Assembly (NCBI GenBank): GCA_036521915.1
Contig: DATDGU010000080.1
Location: forward strand, 1-31,991
Source: PALSA-555 sp036521915
GTDB lineage: Bacteria; Actinomycetota; Acidimicrobiia; IMCC26256; PALSA-555
Reading direction: 5' to 3'
Length of the DNA: 31,991 nucleotides
Position numbers and translations under genes: made by a program. Below the pieces are notes generated by a model. That model made no database searches and was not told where the DNA came from. It saw nothing but the letters and a program-made list of their open reading frames with translations. Below, piece after piece: positions 23,228-30,617 of the stretch (positions are counted from its first letter, which is position 1; each line of letters begins with the position of its first letter).

Positions 23228-23242
23228 CCGGCCTCAGGCCGG
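23228..23242. terminator. Hairpin with the LDH-like stop codon in its loop
   Basis: CCGGCC and GGCCGG form a perfect 6-bp stem around TCA, which is the complement of the TGA stop at 23234-23236. It lies between convergent genes and could stop transcripts from both sides. There is no T tract. Confidence 0.35.
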
Positions 23243-24160
23243 GAGTCGCGCGTTCGCTTCCGACAGCGTCGCCAGGCTCTGGTCCCAGGCGGCACGCTCG
23301 CTGCCACTCATCGGCGGGAAGAGCGGCAGGCTCGCGCCCTCCGGACCCAAGGCGCAGGGGAGGCTGGCGCACACCTCGTGCCCGACGCGAACCGAGACGG
23401 GGATGAGGAACCCGTTCTCGCGCCCGATGCATCGCAGGATCCCGCCGACGGCGAGGCCGATGCCGTGGGTGGCCGAGCCCTTCAGATCCCGCACGGCGTA
23501 CGCAGCGGTCCGCACCTGCCGCTCGATGTCAGCCTTCCACTCGTCGCCGGCGTCGATGCCCCGCTGCCTCGCGAACTCCGCGAGGGGCATCGCGCCGATC
23601 GTCGCGCCCTCGAAGAGGAAGACCGACGAGTCGCCGTGCTCGCCGACGACCCACGCGTGGACGCTGCGGGAGTGCACGTGGCACGCCGCGGCGATGGCCT
23701 CGGAGAAGCGCAGCGTGTCGAGCGACGTGCCCGACCCCATGACGGAGACGCCCCGTCCGGCCCACCGGCGGGTGAGGTACTCGGTGAGCACGTCGAGTGG
23801 GCTCGTGACCACGATCGCCACGGTCGGCAGCGCACGCGATTCGATCGCGGCGGCGGTCGACTCCATCACCTTGATGTTTTCGTCCAGGACGTCGAGGCGG
23901 GTCGTGCCGGGCCGCGTGTGCGCCCCCGCGGTGATGACGAGCACGTCCTCGGGCTCGATCGCGTCGAGGCTCGCGCCGCGCACGTCGCAGCGCGGGAGGA
24001 GAGGCATCGCGTGCTGGAAGTCGCGGGCCTCGCCGACGGCCCGGTCGATCTTGCGGTCGTAGAGCGTCACGCGGCTGGCGAGGCCCTGGAGCAGGATCGT
24101 CCAGGCGCACGCCACGCCGACGCCGCCGCTCCCGACGATTCCGACTCGTTCCGCGCTCAC
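23234..24160 (-). CDS. LDH/MDH-family 2-hydroxyacid dehydrogenase with altered specificity residues
   Basis: A 308-residue NAD-dependent dehydrogenase of the lactate/malate family. The Rossmann motif GSGGVG is at 10-15, Arg88 matches the mobile-loop Arg (RPGTTRLD), Asp148 and Arg151 lie in TSLDTLR, and catalytic His175 lies in GEHGDS. The residue that separates lactate (Gln) from malate (Arg) enzymes is Thr82 (GAHTRPG), and the active-site Thr near position 246 of classical LDH appears to be Ala (LKGSATHG). The usual Asn of the NP(V/L)D motif is Ser (SPLDVL). The enzyme is probably active, but on a different 2-hydroxy or 2-keto acid. GTG 24160 overlaps the preceding gene's stop by 4 nt and has GGAG upstream. 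It is last in a three-gene operon. Confidence 0.85.
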   Translation of the reverse strand: MSAERVGIVGSGGVGVACAWTILLQGLASRVTLYDRKIDRAVGEARDFQHAMPLLPRCDVRGASLDAIEPEDVLVITAGAHTRPGTTRLDVLDENIKVMESTAAAIESRALPTVAIVVTSPLDVLTEYLTRRWAGRGVSVMGSGTSLDTLRFSEAIAAACHVHSRSVHAWVVGEHGDSSVFLFEGATIGAMPLAEFARQRGIDAGDEWKADIERQVRTAAYAVRDLKGSATHGIGLAVGGILRCIGRENGFLIPVSVRVGHEVCASLPCALGPEGASLPLFPPMSGSERAAWDQSLATLSEANARLPA

Positions 24161-24621
24161 ATTCGACTCCGGTCGTGGAGTTGGTCACGCCGACGGGGAC
24201 GGCACGACCCGCGGCGTGAGCATAGGGTCGGCCCCGAGGGCGAGCGCCAGAACTCGTCGCTGGACGCGGGCAGCGCGTCGACCATCCACAGCTCGTGCAG
24301 GCGGTCACCGGTCACGGTGGCGAGGAACGCCGCGAAGGTGTGCAGCGTCCGCCCCGTCCGCTCGGCGTGGATCTCCACCATCGCCGGCGCCTGGGCCGGC
24401 GCGACGGTCACCGACTGGGTGACGGTGAGGGTCACCGACGGCGCCTGCCGGGCGAGGAGCCGCTGGAGGGAGGCGTCGCCGCCGTGCACCGCCTCGACGC
24501 CGCCGTCCGCCGTGGTGACGGAGGCCGTCAACTCGTCGTCGAGGGTGGCGCGCATCGCAGCCTCGTCCCGGGCGGCGAACGCCTCGATGGGACGCCGCAG
24601 GACCCTCTCGGCCTCGCTCAC
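24157..24621 (-). CDS. SnoaL/NTF2-like protein
   Basis: A 154-residue protein. The first 125 residues follow the NTF2-like pattern: a long N-terminal helix (RVLRRPIEAFAARDEAAMRA), a strand with LDDELTASV, a helix and then long strands (MVEIHAERTGRTLHTFAAFL, DRLHELWMVDALP). The family forms cone-shaped dimers that hold small ligands or act as cyclases and isomerases; no catalytic residue can be assigned. Residues 126-154 form an unusual Arg/Ser/Cys-rich tail after the normal end (SDEFW), perhaps read-through sequence retained because it overlaps the next start. GTG 24621 and the stop at 24157 both overlap neighbours by 4 nt, so translation is coupled with the methyltransferase and the LDH-like gene. 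Confidence 0.8.
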   Translation of the reverse strand: MSEAERVLRRPIEAFAARDEAAMRATLDDELTASVTTADGGVEAVHGGDASLQRLLARQAPSVTLTVTQSVTVAPAQAPAMVEIHAERTGRTLHTFAAFLATVTGDRLHELWMVDALPASSDEFWRSPSGPTLCSRRGSCRPRRRDQLHDRSRM

Positions 24622-25265
24622 CCGTCACCGGTCTTCGTCGCCACGCCCTCGTAGAGGTACATCATCGGTTTGGGGCCGGAGCCGTAATAGGTGGACAGCT
24701 CGCCGACGCGGAGCCCGCTCGCCGCGACGAGCTGGTCGATCGGCCGGTTGAGGTGACAGCCGCCGGCGAGGCGCCGCTGCAGCGGCGTCACCCGATCCTG
24801 CCAGCGCGCCACCTTCGGCTCGGGCGAGAGCCCGTGCTCGAGGAAGTGGAGGGCACCGCCGGGCCGCAGCACGCGCCGGATCTCGAGGAGCGCGGCGTCC
24901 ACGTCGGGGATGGTGCAGAGCGTCCAGGTCGTGAGCACGTGGTCGACCGCGTCGTCGTCGAGTGGCAGCGACTCGCCGTCGAGCCCGATGTACTCCACGG
25001 GGACGGACGAGGCGGCGACGCGCTTCGCGGCGAGCTTGCGTCCGACGGTGGCCGGGTCGACGGCGCGCACGCGCGTCACCGCCGCCGGGTAGTACGGGAC
25101 GTTGCGGCCCGACCCGAACCCGACTTCGAGCACCTCGCCGTCGAGGCCGGCCGCGACGCGCGCCCGGAGGCGACCGAGCGCCGCGCCGCCCAACGCGACG
25201 TCGACGAACCGAGGCAGGACGTGCTCCTCGTAGAGACCCACGCCGAGAGTTTGCCCCGCGTTCAC
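24618..25265 (-). CDS. Class I SAM-dependent methyltransferase
   Basis: A 215-residue methyltransferase. SAM-binding motif I is VLEVGFGSG (residues 45-53), motif II/post-I is VRAVDPA, and DHVLTTWTLCTIPDV fits the motif region that follows. The end of the domain, LRPGGALHFLEHGLSPEPKVARWQDR, and the region with HLNRPIDQLV resemble the METTL7/phospholipid-methyltransferase-like subgroup, suggesting a small or lipid-like acceptor. GTG 25265 is first in the operon methyltransferase - SnoaL-like - LDH-like, all with 4-nt overlaps. It is divergent from the S1C protease with 65 bp between. No clear Shine-Dalgarno or -10 box was found for it. Confidence 0.88.
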   Translation of the reverse strand: MNAGQTLGVGLYEEHVLPRFVDVALGGAALGRLRARVAAGLDGEVLEVGFGSGRNVPYYPAAVTRVRAVDPATVGRKLAAKRVAASSVPVEYIGLDGESLPLDDDAVDHVLTTWTLCTIPDVDAALLEIRRVLRPGGALHFLEHGLSPEPKVARWQDRVTPLQRRLAGGCHLNRPIDQLVAASGLRVGELSTYYGSGPKPMMYLYEGVATKTGDG

Positions 25266-25317
25266 CGGACGCGGCCCTCGTGGAGGGGTCGACGGTAGAT
25301 CGGAGGGAGGCGGCCTT

Positions 25318-25323
25318 TAGGCT
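25318..25323 (+). promoter_or_regulatory. TANNNT -10 box for leaderless protease gene
   Basis: TAGGCT lies 7 nt before the GTG at 25331, with no Shine-Dalgarno in between. The same hexamer is used at 2916. Confidence 0.45.
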
Positions 25324-25330
25324 GTGCCCC

Positions 25331-26518
25331 GTGATGCCGCCCGGCCCCGAGGAGCCGCCCGCGCCGCCGGCCTGGGGCGACACGCTCGAGCCGCCGGCGA
25401 AACGCAGCGGCGGTGGGGCGCGGGTGGTCGTCGGCGTGCTGGTCGTCGTGCTGGCCCTCGGCGGTGGGATCGGCGTGGGCGCCGCGCTGCGACCCGCCGC
25501 GTCGGCGAGCGCCCAGTCGCCGCCCGCGACGACCGGCGCGACGACGCCACCGTCGCCGGCGCCGGGCACCTCGACGCTCGACGTCGCCGGGATCGCGAAC
25601 GGCGTCAACCCGAGCGTCGTGGACATCGACACGACCCTGTCGGGCGGCAACGCGGCCGCCGGCACCGGGATGGTGCTCACGCCGAGCGGGCAGGTGCTGA
25701 CGAACAACCACGTGATCGCCGACGAGACGTCGATCACCGTGCGGTCCGTCACCTCGGGGAAGACGTACTCGGCGAGCGTCGTCGGCTACGACGCCACCGA
25801 CGACGTCGCGGTCATCCAGCTGAAGGGCGCGTCGGGCCTGCCGACGATCACGCCGGCCAAGCCGGGGCCGCTGCTCATCGGCCAGCCCGTCGTCGCCATC
25901 GGGAACGCGCTCGGCCAGGGCGGGACCCCGACCGCGACGGGCGGCGTCGTCGCGGCCGTGAACCAGACGGTCACCGCCACCGACCAGGGCCAGAACCCCG
26001 AGACGCTGCACGGGATGATCCAGACCAACGCGCAGATCAAGCCCGGCGATTCGGGCGGGCCGATGGTCAACCCGAGCGGGCAGGTGGTCGGGATGGACAC
26101 CGCCGCGACGACGAACGGCGGCGGGCTCCAGCAGGCGACGAACAACAGCGCCGGGTTCGCCATCCCGATCGACACCGCGCTGACGATCGCCCACGAGATC
26201 GCCGCTGGGCAGACGGCCCCGAGCGTGCACCCCGGCTCGCGGGCGCTGCTCGGCGTGGAGATCACGACGAACGCCACCAACGCCGGGAGCGGCGCACCGG
26301 TGAGCCGCGTCGAGCCCAACACGCCGGCGGCGTCGGCCGGCATCGCGGGCGGCGACCTCATCATCTCGTTCAACGGGACGACGATCGCCAACGGCACCGA
26401 CCTCACGAACGCCATCGCGCCGCTGCAGCCCGGTGCCCAGGCGACGGTCGGCTGGGTCGACCGGAACGGGCAGCACCACAGCGCGACCGTGACCCTCATC
26501 GCCGGGCCGCCCGCGTGA
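25331..26518 (+). CDS. Membrane-anchored S1C (HtrA/DegP-like) serine protease with PDZ domain
   Basis: A 395-residue protein in the Actinomycetota HtrA style. It has a short Pro-rich cytoplasmic start, one TM helix (about 32-53, VVVGVLVVVLALGGGIGVGA), a Pro/Thr-rich extracellular linker, a trypsin-like domain (about 85-285) and a C-terminal PDZ domain (about 306-391, with SRVEPNTPAASAGIAGGD). The triad is His127 (TNNHVIAD), Asp158 (TDDVAVIQL) and Ser241 (GDSGGP). It should degrade or refold damaged proteins outside the membrane. The frame is open upstream through the divergent methyltransferase, but GTG 25331 (ATG 25334 next to it) fits both the TANNNT box and the usual N-terminus. It is followed 16 nt later by another anchored protein. 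Confidence 0.92.
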   Translation: MMPPGPEEPPAPPAWGDTLEPPAKRSGGGARVVVGVLVVVLALGGGIGVGAALRPAASASAQSPPATTGATTPPSPAPGTSTLDVAGIANGVNPSVVDIDTTLSGGNAAAGTGMVLTPSGQVLTNNHVIADETSITVRSVTSGKTYSASVVGYDATDDVAVIQLKGASGLPTITPAKPGPLLIGQPVVAIGNALGQGGTPTATGGVVAAVNQTVTATDQGQNPETLHGMIQTNAQIKPGDSGGPMVNPSGQVVGMDTAATTNGGGLQQATNNSAGFAIPIDTALTIAHEIAAGQTAPSVHPGSRALLGVEITTNATNAGSGAPVSRVEPNTPAASAGIAGGDLIISFNGTTIANGTDLTNAIAPLQPGAQATVGWVDRNGQHHSATVTLIAGPPA

Positions 26519-26534
26519 CCGACGGCGCCGTCCC

Positions 26535-27362
26535 ATGAGCCAGTTCCCGCCGTCCACCGACCTGGGACCGACGCCCGCGTCGCCCTTCGGCGACCCGCCG
26601 AGGCGCGGGGTCATGGTCCCGCGGTGGCTCGTCGTGGTCGTCGCGCTGGCCCTCGTGTTCGGTGTCGGGATCGCGATCGGGCGCTGGGCGATCGGCGGCC
26701 GGTCCTCGAGCGCCTCGACCAAGCCCGCGACGACGCCGACGACGGCGGCCCTCGCCCCGCCGAGCACGGACACGTCGGTGCTCAGTCGCCTCATCGTGCA
26801 GCAGAGCGACGTCGGCTCGCCGCTGAACGTCGTCCTGCTGCCGAGCGGCGACCAGACCAGCCAGCCCACGCTGGACCTGTGCAACGGGAGCTACTCGACC
26901 GAGTCGCAGCGCACCGCCCGCCTCCAGGACATCGTCCAGGACAGCAACGGCACCAGCGTCGTGAGCACCGAGGCGGTCCTCTACGGGACGCCCGCCGAGT
27001 CGGCGCAGGCGTTCGCCGAGCTGAAGAGCGTCGCGGCGAAGTGCCCACCGTCACCGGTGGTGAGCCCGGTCGGCGAGCCGACCGTGACGACGCACTTCGA
27101 CGCGCCGCCCGACGCGCACTGGCCGGCGCCCCCCGCGGGGGTCGATCGGCTCGCCTTCAGCTTCACGACGACCGACTCGCAGGGCCGCTCGTCACCGTCG
27201 ATCGCGACCTACTTGCGCCGCGGCAAGGCGCTGATGGGCGTCTACTTCTCCGACCCGACGGCGCCCCAACCGGCGATCGGCGGGCAGACGAGCATCGCCA
27301 ACATCGTGAACGTCTTCGCGTCTCGGCTCGCGCAGCTGCCGGCCTCCAGCGTCAACGGCTGA
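26535..27362 (+). CDS. Membrane-anchored extracellular protein (PknH-sensor-like)
   Basis: A 275-residue protein with a Pro-rich cytoplasmic start (about 28), one TM helix (about 31-53, LVVVVALALVFGVGIAIGRW), a Ser/Thr/Ala/Pro linker and a secreted globular domain. The motif LDLCNGSYSTESQRTARLQ and a second Cys in AAKCPPSP suggest a disulfide-bonded domain like the extracellular sensor/lipid-binding domains of mycobacterial PknH. No kinase is present. ATG 26535 is 16 nt after the protease stop and has no strong ribosome site, so coupling is likely. It may be a partner or substrate-presenting protein for the protease; that is inferred from pairing only. Confidence 0.75.
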   Translation: MSQFPPSTDLGPTPASPFGDPPRRGVMVPRWLVVVVALALVFGVGIAIGRWAIGGRSSSASTKPATTPTTAALAPPSTDTSVLSRLIVQQSDVGSPLNVVLLPSGDQTSQPTLDLCNGSYSTESQRTARLQDIVQDSNGTSVVSTEAVLYGTPAESAQAFAELKSVAAKCPPSPVVSPVGEPTVTTHFDAPPDAHWPAPPAGVDRLAFSFTTTDSQGRSSPSIATYLRRGKALMGVYFSDPTAPQPAIGGQTSIANIVNVFASRLAQLPASSVNG

Positions 27363-27370
27363 TTCCCGGC

Positions 27371-27385
27371 GCCCCGTCCCGGGGC
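27371..27385. terminator. GCCCCG/CGGGGC hairpin between convergent genes
   Basis: A perfect 6-bp stem with a TCC loop, 8 nt after the stop of the anchored protein and 62 nt before the end of the convergent VanY-like gene. No T tract follows. Confidence 0.4.
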
Positions 27386-27447
27386 TCGTGATGTCGACTG
27401 CGGTCAAGTGCCACGACCAGGACGCTCTGTCGTGCGTCGCCGAGCCG

Positions 27448-27963
27448 TCAGCAGACCCATTCCCAGTGCCACGGCTCGGGCGCCGACCCGGTCGGCTCGG
27501 CCCACGCCGGATGCACGAAGCAGTAGGTGGCGGCGTTGGCCTTCAGCCAGGCGTAGCCGATCGAACTGAACGTCAGCTCACCGTTCTGATCGGCGAAGTC
27601 GACCGCCTTGCCCCAGCCGTGCACGCTCGTCCCGGGCACGGCGGCGAACTGGCAGAGCCCGAGGCTGCACCAGTACTGCCGCTCGGCAACCTGCTGCGCG
27701 TAGCTGCGGTAGCAGCTCTCGGGGGTGAGCTCGACGCCTTGGCTCTTGGCGCCGGCGATCATGTTGACGAGGCTGGGCGCGGCCGGGATCCAGATCTGGC
27801 AGTTCGCGTTGATCGTCTGGAGGTCGCTCGCCGGGATGAACCCGTTGACCAGACCACCCGGCGCGGTCAGACACGCCGACGCGGCCAGCGCGACGACCAC
27901 GGCCACGGCGGCGAGGCCGCCGCGTTTCGACGCGGTCGTGAGGTGGCCCGGCACGCTCTCCAC
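27448..27963 (-). CDS. VanY-like M15 D-alanyl-D-alanine carboxypeptidase lipoprotein
   Basis: A 171-residue exported peptidase. The N-terminal segment (GGLAAVAVVVALAASAC) ends in a lipobox with Cys31. The M15B zinc motif is visible: SVHGWGKAVD gives His115 and Asp122, and PWHWEW gives His166, the three zinc ligands. Several cysteines (55, 84, 99, 104, 148, 171) suggest disulfide bonding outside the cell. The enzyme probably trims peptidoglycan stem peptides. At 171 residues it is near the short end of the family but contains all the catalytic sites. GTG 27963 is chosen as the only start ahead of the signal peptide; the ribosome site is unclear. It is a single-gene unit. Confidence 0.88.
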   Translation of the reverse strand: MESVPGHLTTASKRGGLAAVAVVVALAASACLTAPGGLVNGFIPASDLQTINANCQIWIPAAPSLVNMIAGAKSQGVELTPESCYRSYAQQVAERQYWCSLGLCQFAAVPGTSVHGWGKAVDFADQNGELTFSSIGYAWLKANAATYCFVHPAWAEPTGSAPEPWHWEWVC

Positions 27964-28089
27964 GCTAAGGACATCGGCGAGCGATCGCTAGGGGCTTAGT
28001 CCGTCACCTCGTACCAAGGTGGGCAACGGGGGACCATTTCGGACAAGCGAGGCGATCGACCGCATTCGCCCGGCGTGATAAGGAGCAGC

Positions 28090-28587
28090 GTGACGCCGGC
28101 GACCACCGATCACGAGATCCTGACCTGGGAGGCGTTCGGCGCCGGCGTGCTCGAGCTCGCTCGCCTCGTGCGCGACGACGGCTTCGCGCCGTCCATCGTC
28201 CTGGCCATCGCGCGTGGCGGGCTCGCGCCGGCCGGCGCCGTGGCCTACGCCCTCGGCGTCAAGAACTGCTGCGTGATCAACGTCGAGTACTACACCGACG
28301 TCGACGAGCGCCTCGAGGTGCCCGTCATCCTGCCGCCGGCGCTGAACCTGGTCGACCTCACGAACGCCCGGGTGCTCGTGGTAGACGACGTCGCCGACAC
28401 CGGGGAGACGCTCCTCCTCGTCGCCGACCAGGTCCGGCGCCATGTCGCGGACGTGCGCACCGCCGTGCTGTACGAGAAGCCGCGCTCCGCGGTCCGCTGC
28501 GACTACGTGTGGCGTCGCACGACGCGCTGGATCGACTTCCCGTGGTCCGCGTCCAGCGACGTGGCCCGGATCCCCGACGATCGCTGA
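28090..28587 (+). CDS. Purine-type phosphoribosyltransferase
   Basis: A 165-residue type I phosphoribosyltransferase. The PRPP loop VLVVDDVADTGET (residues 95-107) is canonical, and the PPi-binding region is IARGGLAPAG (about 40-49). The short form with VEYYTD and WIDFPWS near the end resembles xanthine/guanine or hypoxanthine phosphoribosyltransferases of archaeal and actinobacterial type. It should salvage a purine base using PRPP. An in-frame GTG at 28075 exists, but AAGGAG at 28080-28085, 4 nt before GTG 28090, decides the start. It is divergent from the VanY-like gene and convergent with the duplicated hypothetical gene. Confidence 0.87.
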   Translation: MTPATTDHEILTWEAFGAGVLELARLVRDDGFAPSIVLAIARGGLAPAGAVAYALGVKNCCVINVEYYTDVDERLEVPVILPPALNLVDLTNARVLVVDDVADTGETLLLVADQVRRHVADVRTAVLYEKPRSAVRCDYVWRRTTRWIDFPWSASSDVARIPDDR

Positions 28588-28594
28588 GGGGCCG

Positions 28595-28609
28595 GGCGCG
28601 ACCGGCGCC
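28595..28609. terminator. GGCGC/GCGCC hairpin between convergent genes
   Basis: A 5-bp perfect stem with a 5-nt loop just after the phosphoribosyltransferase stop. The minus-strand gene ends 35 nt further on. The region after it is locally rich in T and C (CCTTCCTTCTTCCTT), which may help release. Confidence 0.4.
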
Positions 28610-28644
28610 GCGCCTCCCCGAGGAGCGGCCTTCCTTCTTCCTTG

Positions 28645-29274
28645 CTACTGCTTGGCCTCGGCCTCGGCCCCGTCCCAGTCGATCACGACGGCGTTGGGGT
28701 CGGACCCGATCTTCACCGGCACCTTGGAGCCCGGGAAGAGGAAGGGCAGCGCCTTCGGGGGCGTCGGGTTCCCGACCTGGATCTGGTACGGGTCCTTGCC
28801 TTCGGGCATCACGGTGAGCTGGTAGGCGTAGAGGTCGACGCCGGCCGGGTTCACCTTCCCGAGCGGCTGCGACTGGACGATCACCGCCCGGGCGGGCGTG
28901 CCCGTGGCGAGGATCTCGGCCGCCGAGTGGCCCGCCGCGGGACCCGCGGAGTGCACGACGGGCGGCGGGTTGTCGAAGTCGATCGCGATCTCTTCCAGAT
29001 TGTCCGGATTCGCCCGCACGCAGACCGTCGTGTTGCCCAGGTCGATCTGGGGGATCTGCACCTCCGGGAACCGCTGCTTGCACGTCGCGGTATACGGGTC
29101 CTTCCCGTCGAGCGACACCTCCAGGGTGAAGATGCAGGTGCGCTGGACCAGGCCGTTCCCGGACTGCAGGGTCGTCCCGGTGAGCTTGAGGTCGGAGATG
29201 ATCCCCCGGCCAGGCAGCCCGGTCTCGAGGAGCTTCTTGTCGGCGCCGCCGGTGAGCTTGCTGAAGAGTCCCAT
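28645..29274 (-). CDS. Conserved hypothetical protein with internal duplication
   Basis: A 209-residue soluble protein of unknown function made of two related halves. Half one (about 18-100) runs from GLPGRGIISDLKLTG through VSLDGKDPYTAT to LEEIAIDFD. Half two (about 125-203) runs from GTPARAVIVQSQPLGK through VMPEGKDPYQIQ to AVVIDWD. The shared GKDPY and the closing acidic strand show the repeat, and both are beta-rich. The link between them is a PPPVVHSAGPAAGHSAAE stretch. No signal peptide or TM is evident. ATG 29274 has TACGGT 6 nt upstream, predicting a leaderless mRNA. It is 44 nt from the stop of the upstream P450 gene on the same strand, so they could also be partly co-transcribed. 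Confidence 0.75.
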   Translation of the reverse strand: MGLFSKLTGGADKKLLETGLPGRGIISDLKLTGTTLQSGNGLVQRTCIFTLEVSLDGKDPYTATCKQRFPEVQIPQIDLGNTTVCVRANPDNLEEIAIDFDNPPPVVHSAGPAAGHSAAEILATGTPARAVIVQSQPLGKVNPAGVDLYAYQLTVMPEGKDPYQIQVGNPTPPKALPFLFPGSKVPVKIGSDPNAVVIDWDGAEAEAKQ

Positions 29275-29280
29275 GGCCGC

Positions 29281-29286
29281 ACCGTA
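29281..29286 (-). promoter_or_regulatory. TANNNT -10 box for leaderless duplicated protein gene
   Basis: TACGGT on the minus strand lies 6 nt before the ATG at 29274. No Shine-Dalgarno is visible. Confidence 0.4.
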
Positions 29287-29318
29287 CCCATGGCGGCGCC
29301 GACGCGCCTGAGTAGGCG

Positions 29319-30545
29319 CTACTCAACCTCCGCCGCCGGCGCGTCGTCGGCGGGGGCTGGGGACAGGACGACGGGCAGCGCACGCTGGCCGAGCGCCCAG
29401 AAGACCGGGTTCGGCACCGGGACGAAGCCGTCGACGGGGTGGAACGCGACAACGGCGTCGCAGAACGCGTCGATCGCCGCCAGGGTCTCGAGGCGGGCGA
29501 GGGACGCACCGGGACAGACGTGGGGGCCCGTCCCGAAGGCGAGGTGCTCGCGGGGACGCGGGCGGTCGGTGCGGAAGTCGGCCGGCGCCGCGAAGCGATC
29601 CTCGTCCCGGTTCGCGGAGGCGACGCCGAACACGACCCGGTCGCCGCGGCGCAGCCCGACCCCGGCGATCTCGGTGTCGGCGAGCACGGCCCGGGCGAGC
29701 ACCTGGATGGGCGAGTCGTGACGCAGCGATTCCTCGACGATCACCACCGCGAGGGCCCGGTCGGCCCGCAGCCGCCGGTACAGGTCGGCGTCGGTGGCGA
29801 GCGTGAGGAAGCAGTTGCCGATCAGGTTCCGGGTCGTCTCGTTGCCCGCGATGATCAGGTTCATCGTCTGGGTGCAGATGGCGCGGTCCGACAACGGCAC
29901 GCCGTCGACCTCGGTGACCATGAAGCGCGTGATGACGTCGTCGGGCGGCTCGTCGAGGGCGCGTCGCTGCTCGATGAGCCCCTGGATGTAGGCGCCGAAG
30001 ACGGGGTGCGTGTCATAAAGGCCGCGGGACTCCCCGCCGGTTTGCGCGTCGAGCAGCTCGTCCGACCACGTGCCGAGCCGTTCGTGGTCCTCGATCGGGG
30101 CGCCGAACATGTGCGCGATGACGGTCGAGGGCAGCGGGTCGACGACGGTCGCGACGAGGTCGACCTGCCCCTCCGAGCGCTGGCGCTCCAGCGCCGACGC
30201 GACGAGTCGGCGCGCCTGGTCGCGGATGAACGGCTCGGCCTGCGCGGTGCGGTGGCCGGCGACGACCGTGTTGATCACCCGGCGGATCGGACCGTGGCGC
30301 GGCTCCGGGATCGCCGAGATCGGGATGTCGTCCTCGGGTAGGCCACTGGTGTCGATGAACGACCCGACGAAGCGGTCGACGTCGCGCAGGCCCGCTTCGA
30401 CGCCATCGGCGGTGGCGACGTAGTAGCCAGCCTCGGTCTCCGCGACGCCCCCGCCGGCGCGGAGGTGCGCCATCGCGTCGTAGCGGTCCGTAGAGCTCGG
30501 CGCGTACGGGTCGAAGGTGTCGCTCGGTCGCGGCGGTCGCACCAC
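29319..30545 (-). CDS. Cytochrome P450
   Basis: A 408-residue soluble P450, distinct from the one at 1686. The I-helix motif is AGNETT (233-238), ExxR is ESLR (272-275), and the heme loop is FGTGPHVCPGA with Cys344 as ligand. The K-helix region HDSPIQVLAR and RHGPIRRVIN near residue 84 match the C-helix Arg/His that bind the heme propionates. The frame is open for a further 290 codons upstream, but that part overlaps other genes and has no family likeness. GTG 30545 gives the normal length and has CACAAT 7 nt upstream in place of a ribosome site. No ferredoxin or reductase is adjacent, though a small Fe-S-like protein is divergent from it. Confidence 0.92.
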   Translation of the reverse strand: MVRPPRPSDTFDPYAPSSTDRYDAMAHLRAGGGVAETEAGYYVATADGVEAGLRDVDRFVGSFIDTSGLPEDDIPISAIPEPRHGPIRRVINTVVAGHRTAQAEPFIRDQARRLVASALERQRSEGQVDLVATVVDPLPSTVIAHMFGAPIEDHERLGTWSDELLDAQTGGESRGLYDTHPVFGAYIQGLIEQRRALDEPPDDVITRFMVTEVDGVPLSDRAICTQTMNLIIAGNETTRNLIGNCFLTLATDADLYRRLRADRALAVVIVEESLRHDSPIQVLARAVLADTEIAGVGLRRGDRVVFGVASANRDEDRFAAPADFRTDRPRPREHLAFGTGPHVCPGASLARLETLAAIDAFCDAVVAFHPVDGFVPVPNPVFWALGQRALPVVLSPAPADDAPAAEVE

Positions 30546-30604
30546 GCGGCCGATTGTGCACGATCGCGCTGTGCCCGGCACGGCCGATCGCGGGGGCGCG
30601 CAGG

Positions 30605-30610
30605 TAGGGT
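30605..30610 (+). promoter_or_regulatory. TANNNT -10 box for leaderless four-cysteine protein
   Basis: TAGGGT lies 7 nt before ATG 30618 (4 nt before the adjacent in-frame ATG 30615). There is no Shine-Dalgarno. The spacing favours 30618 as the transcription and translation start. Confidence 0.45.
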
Positions 30611-30617
30611 GGCGATG

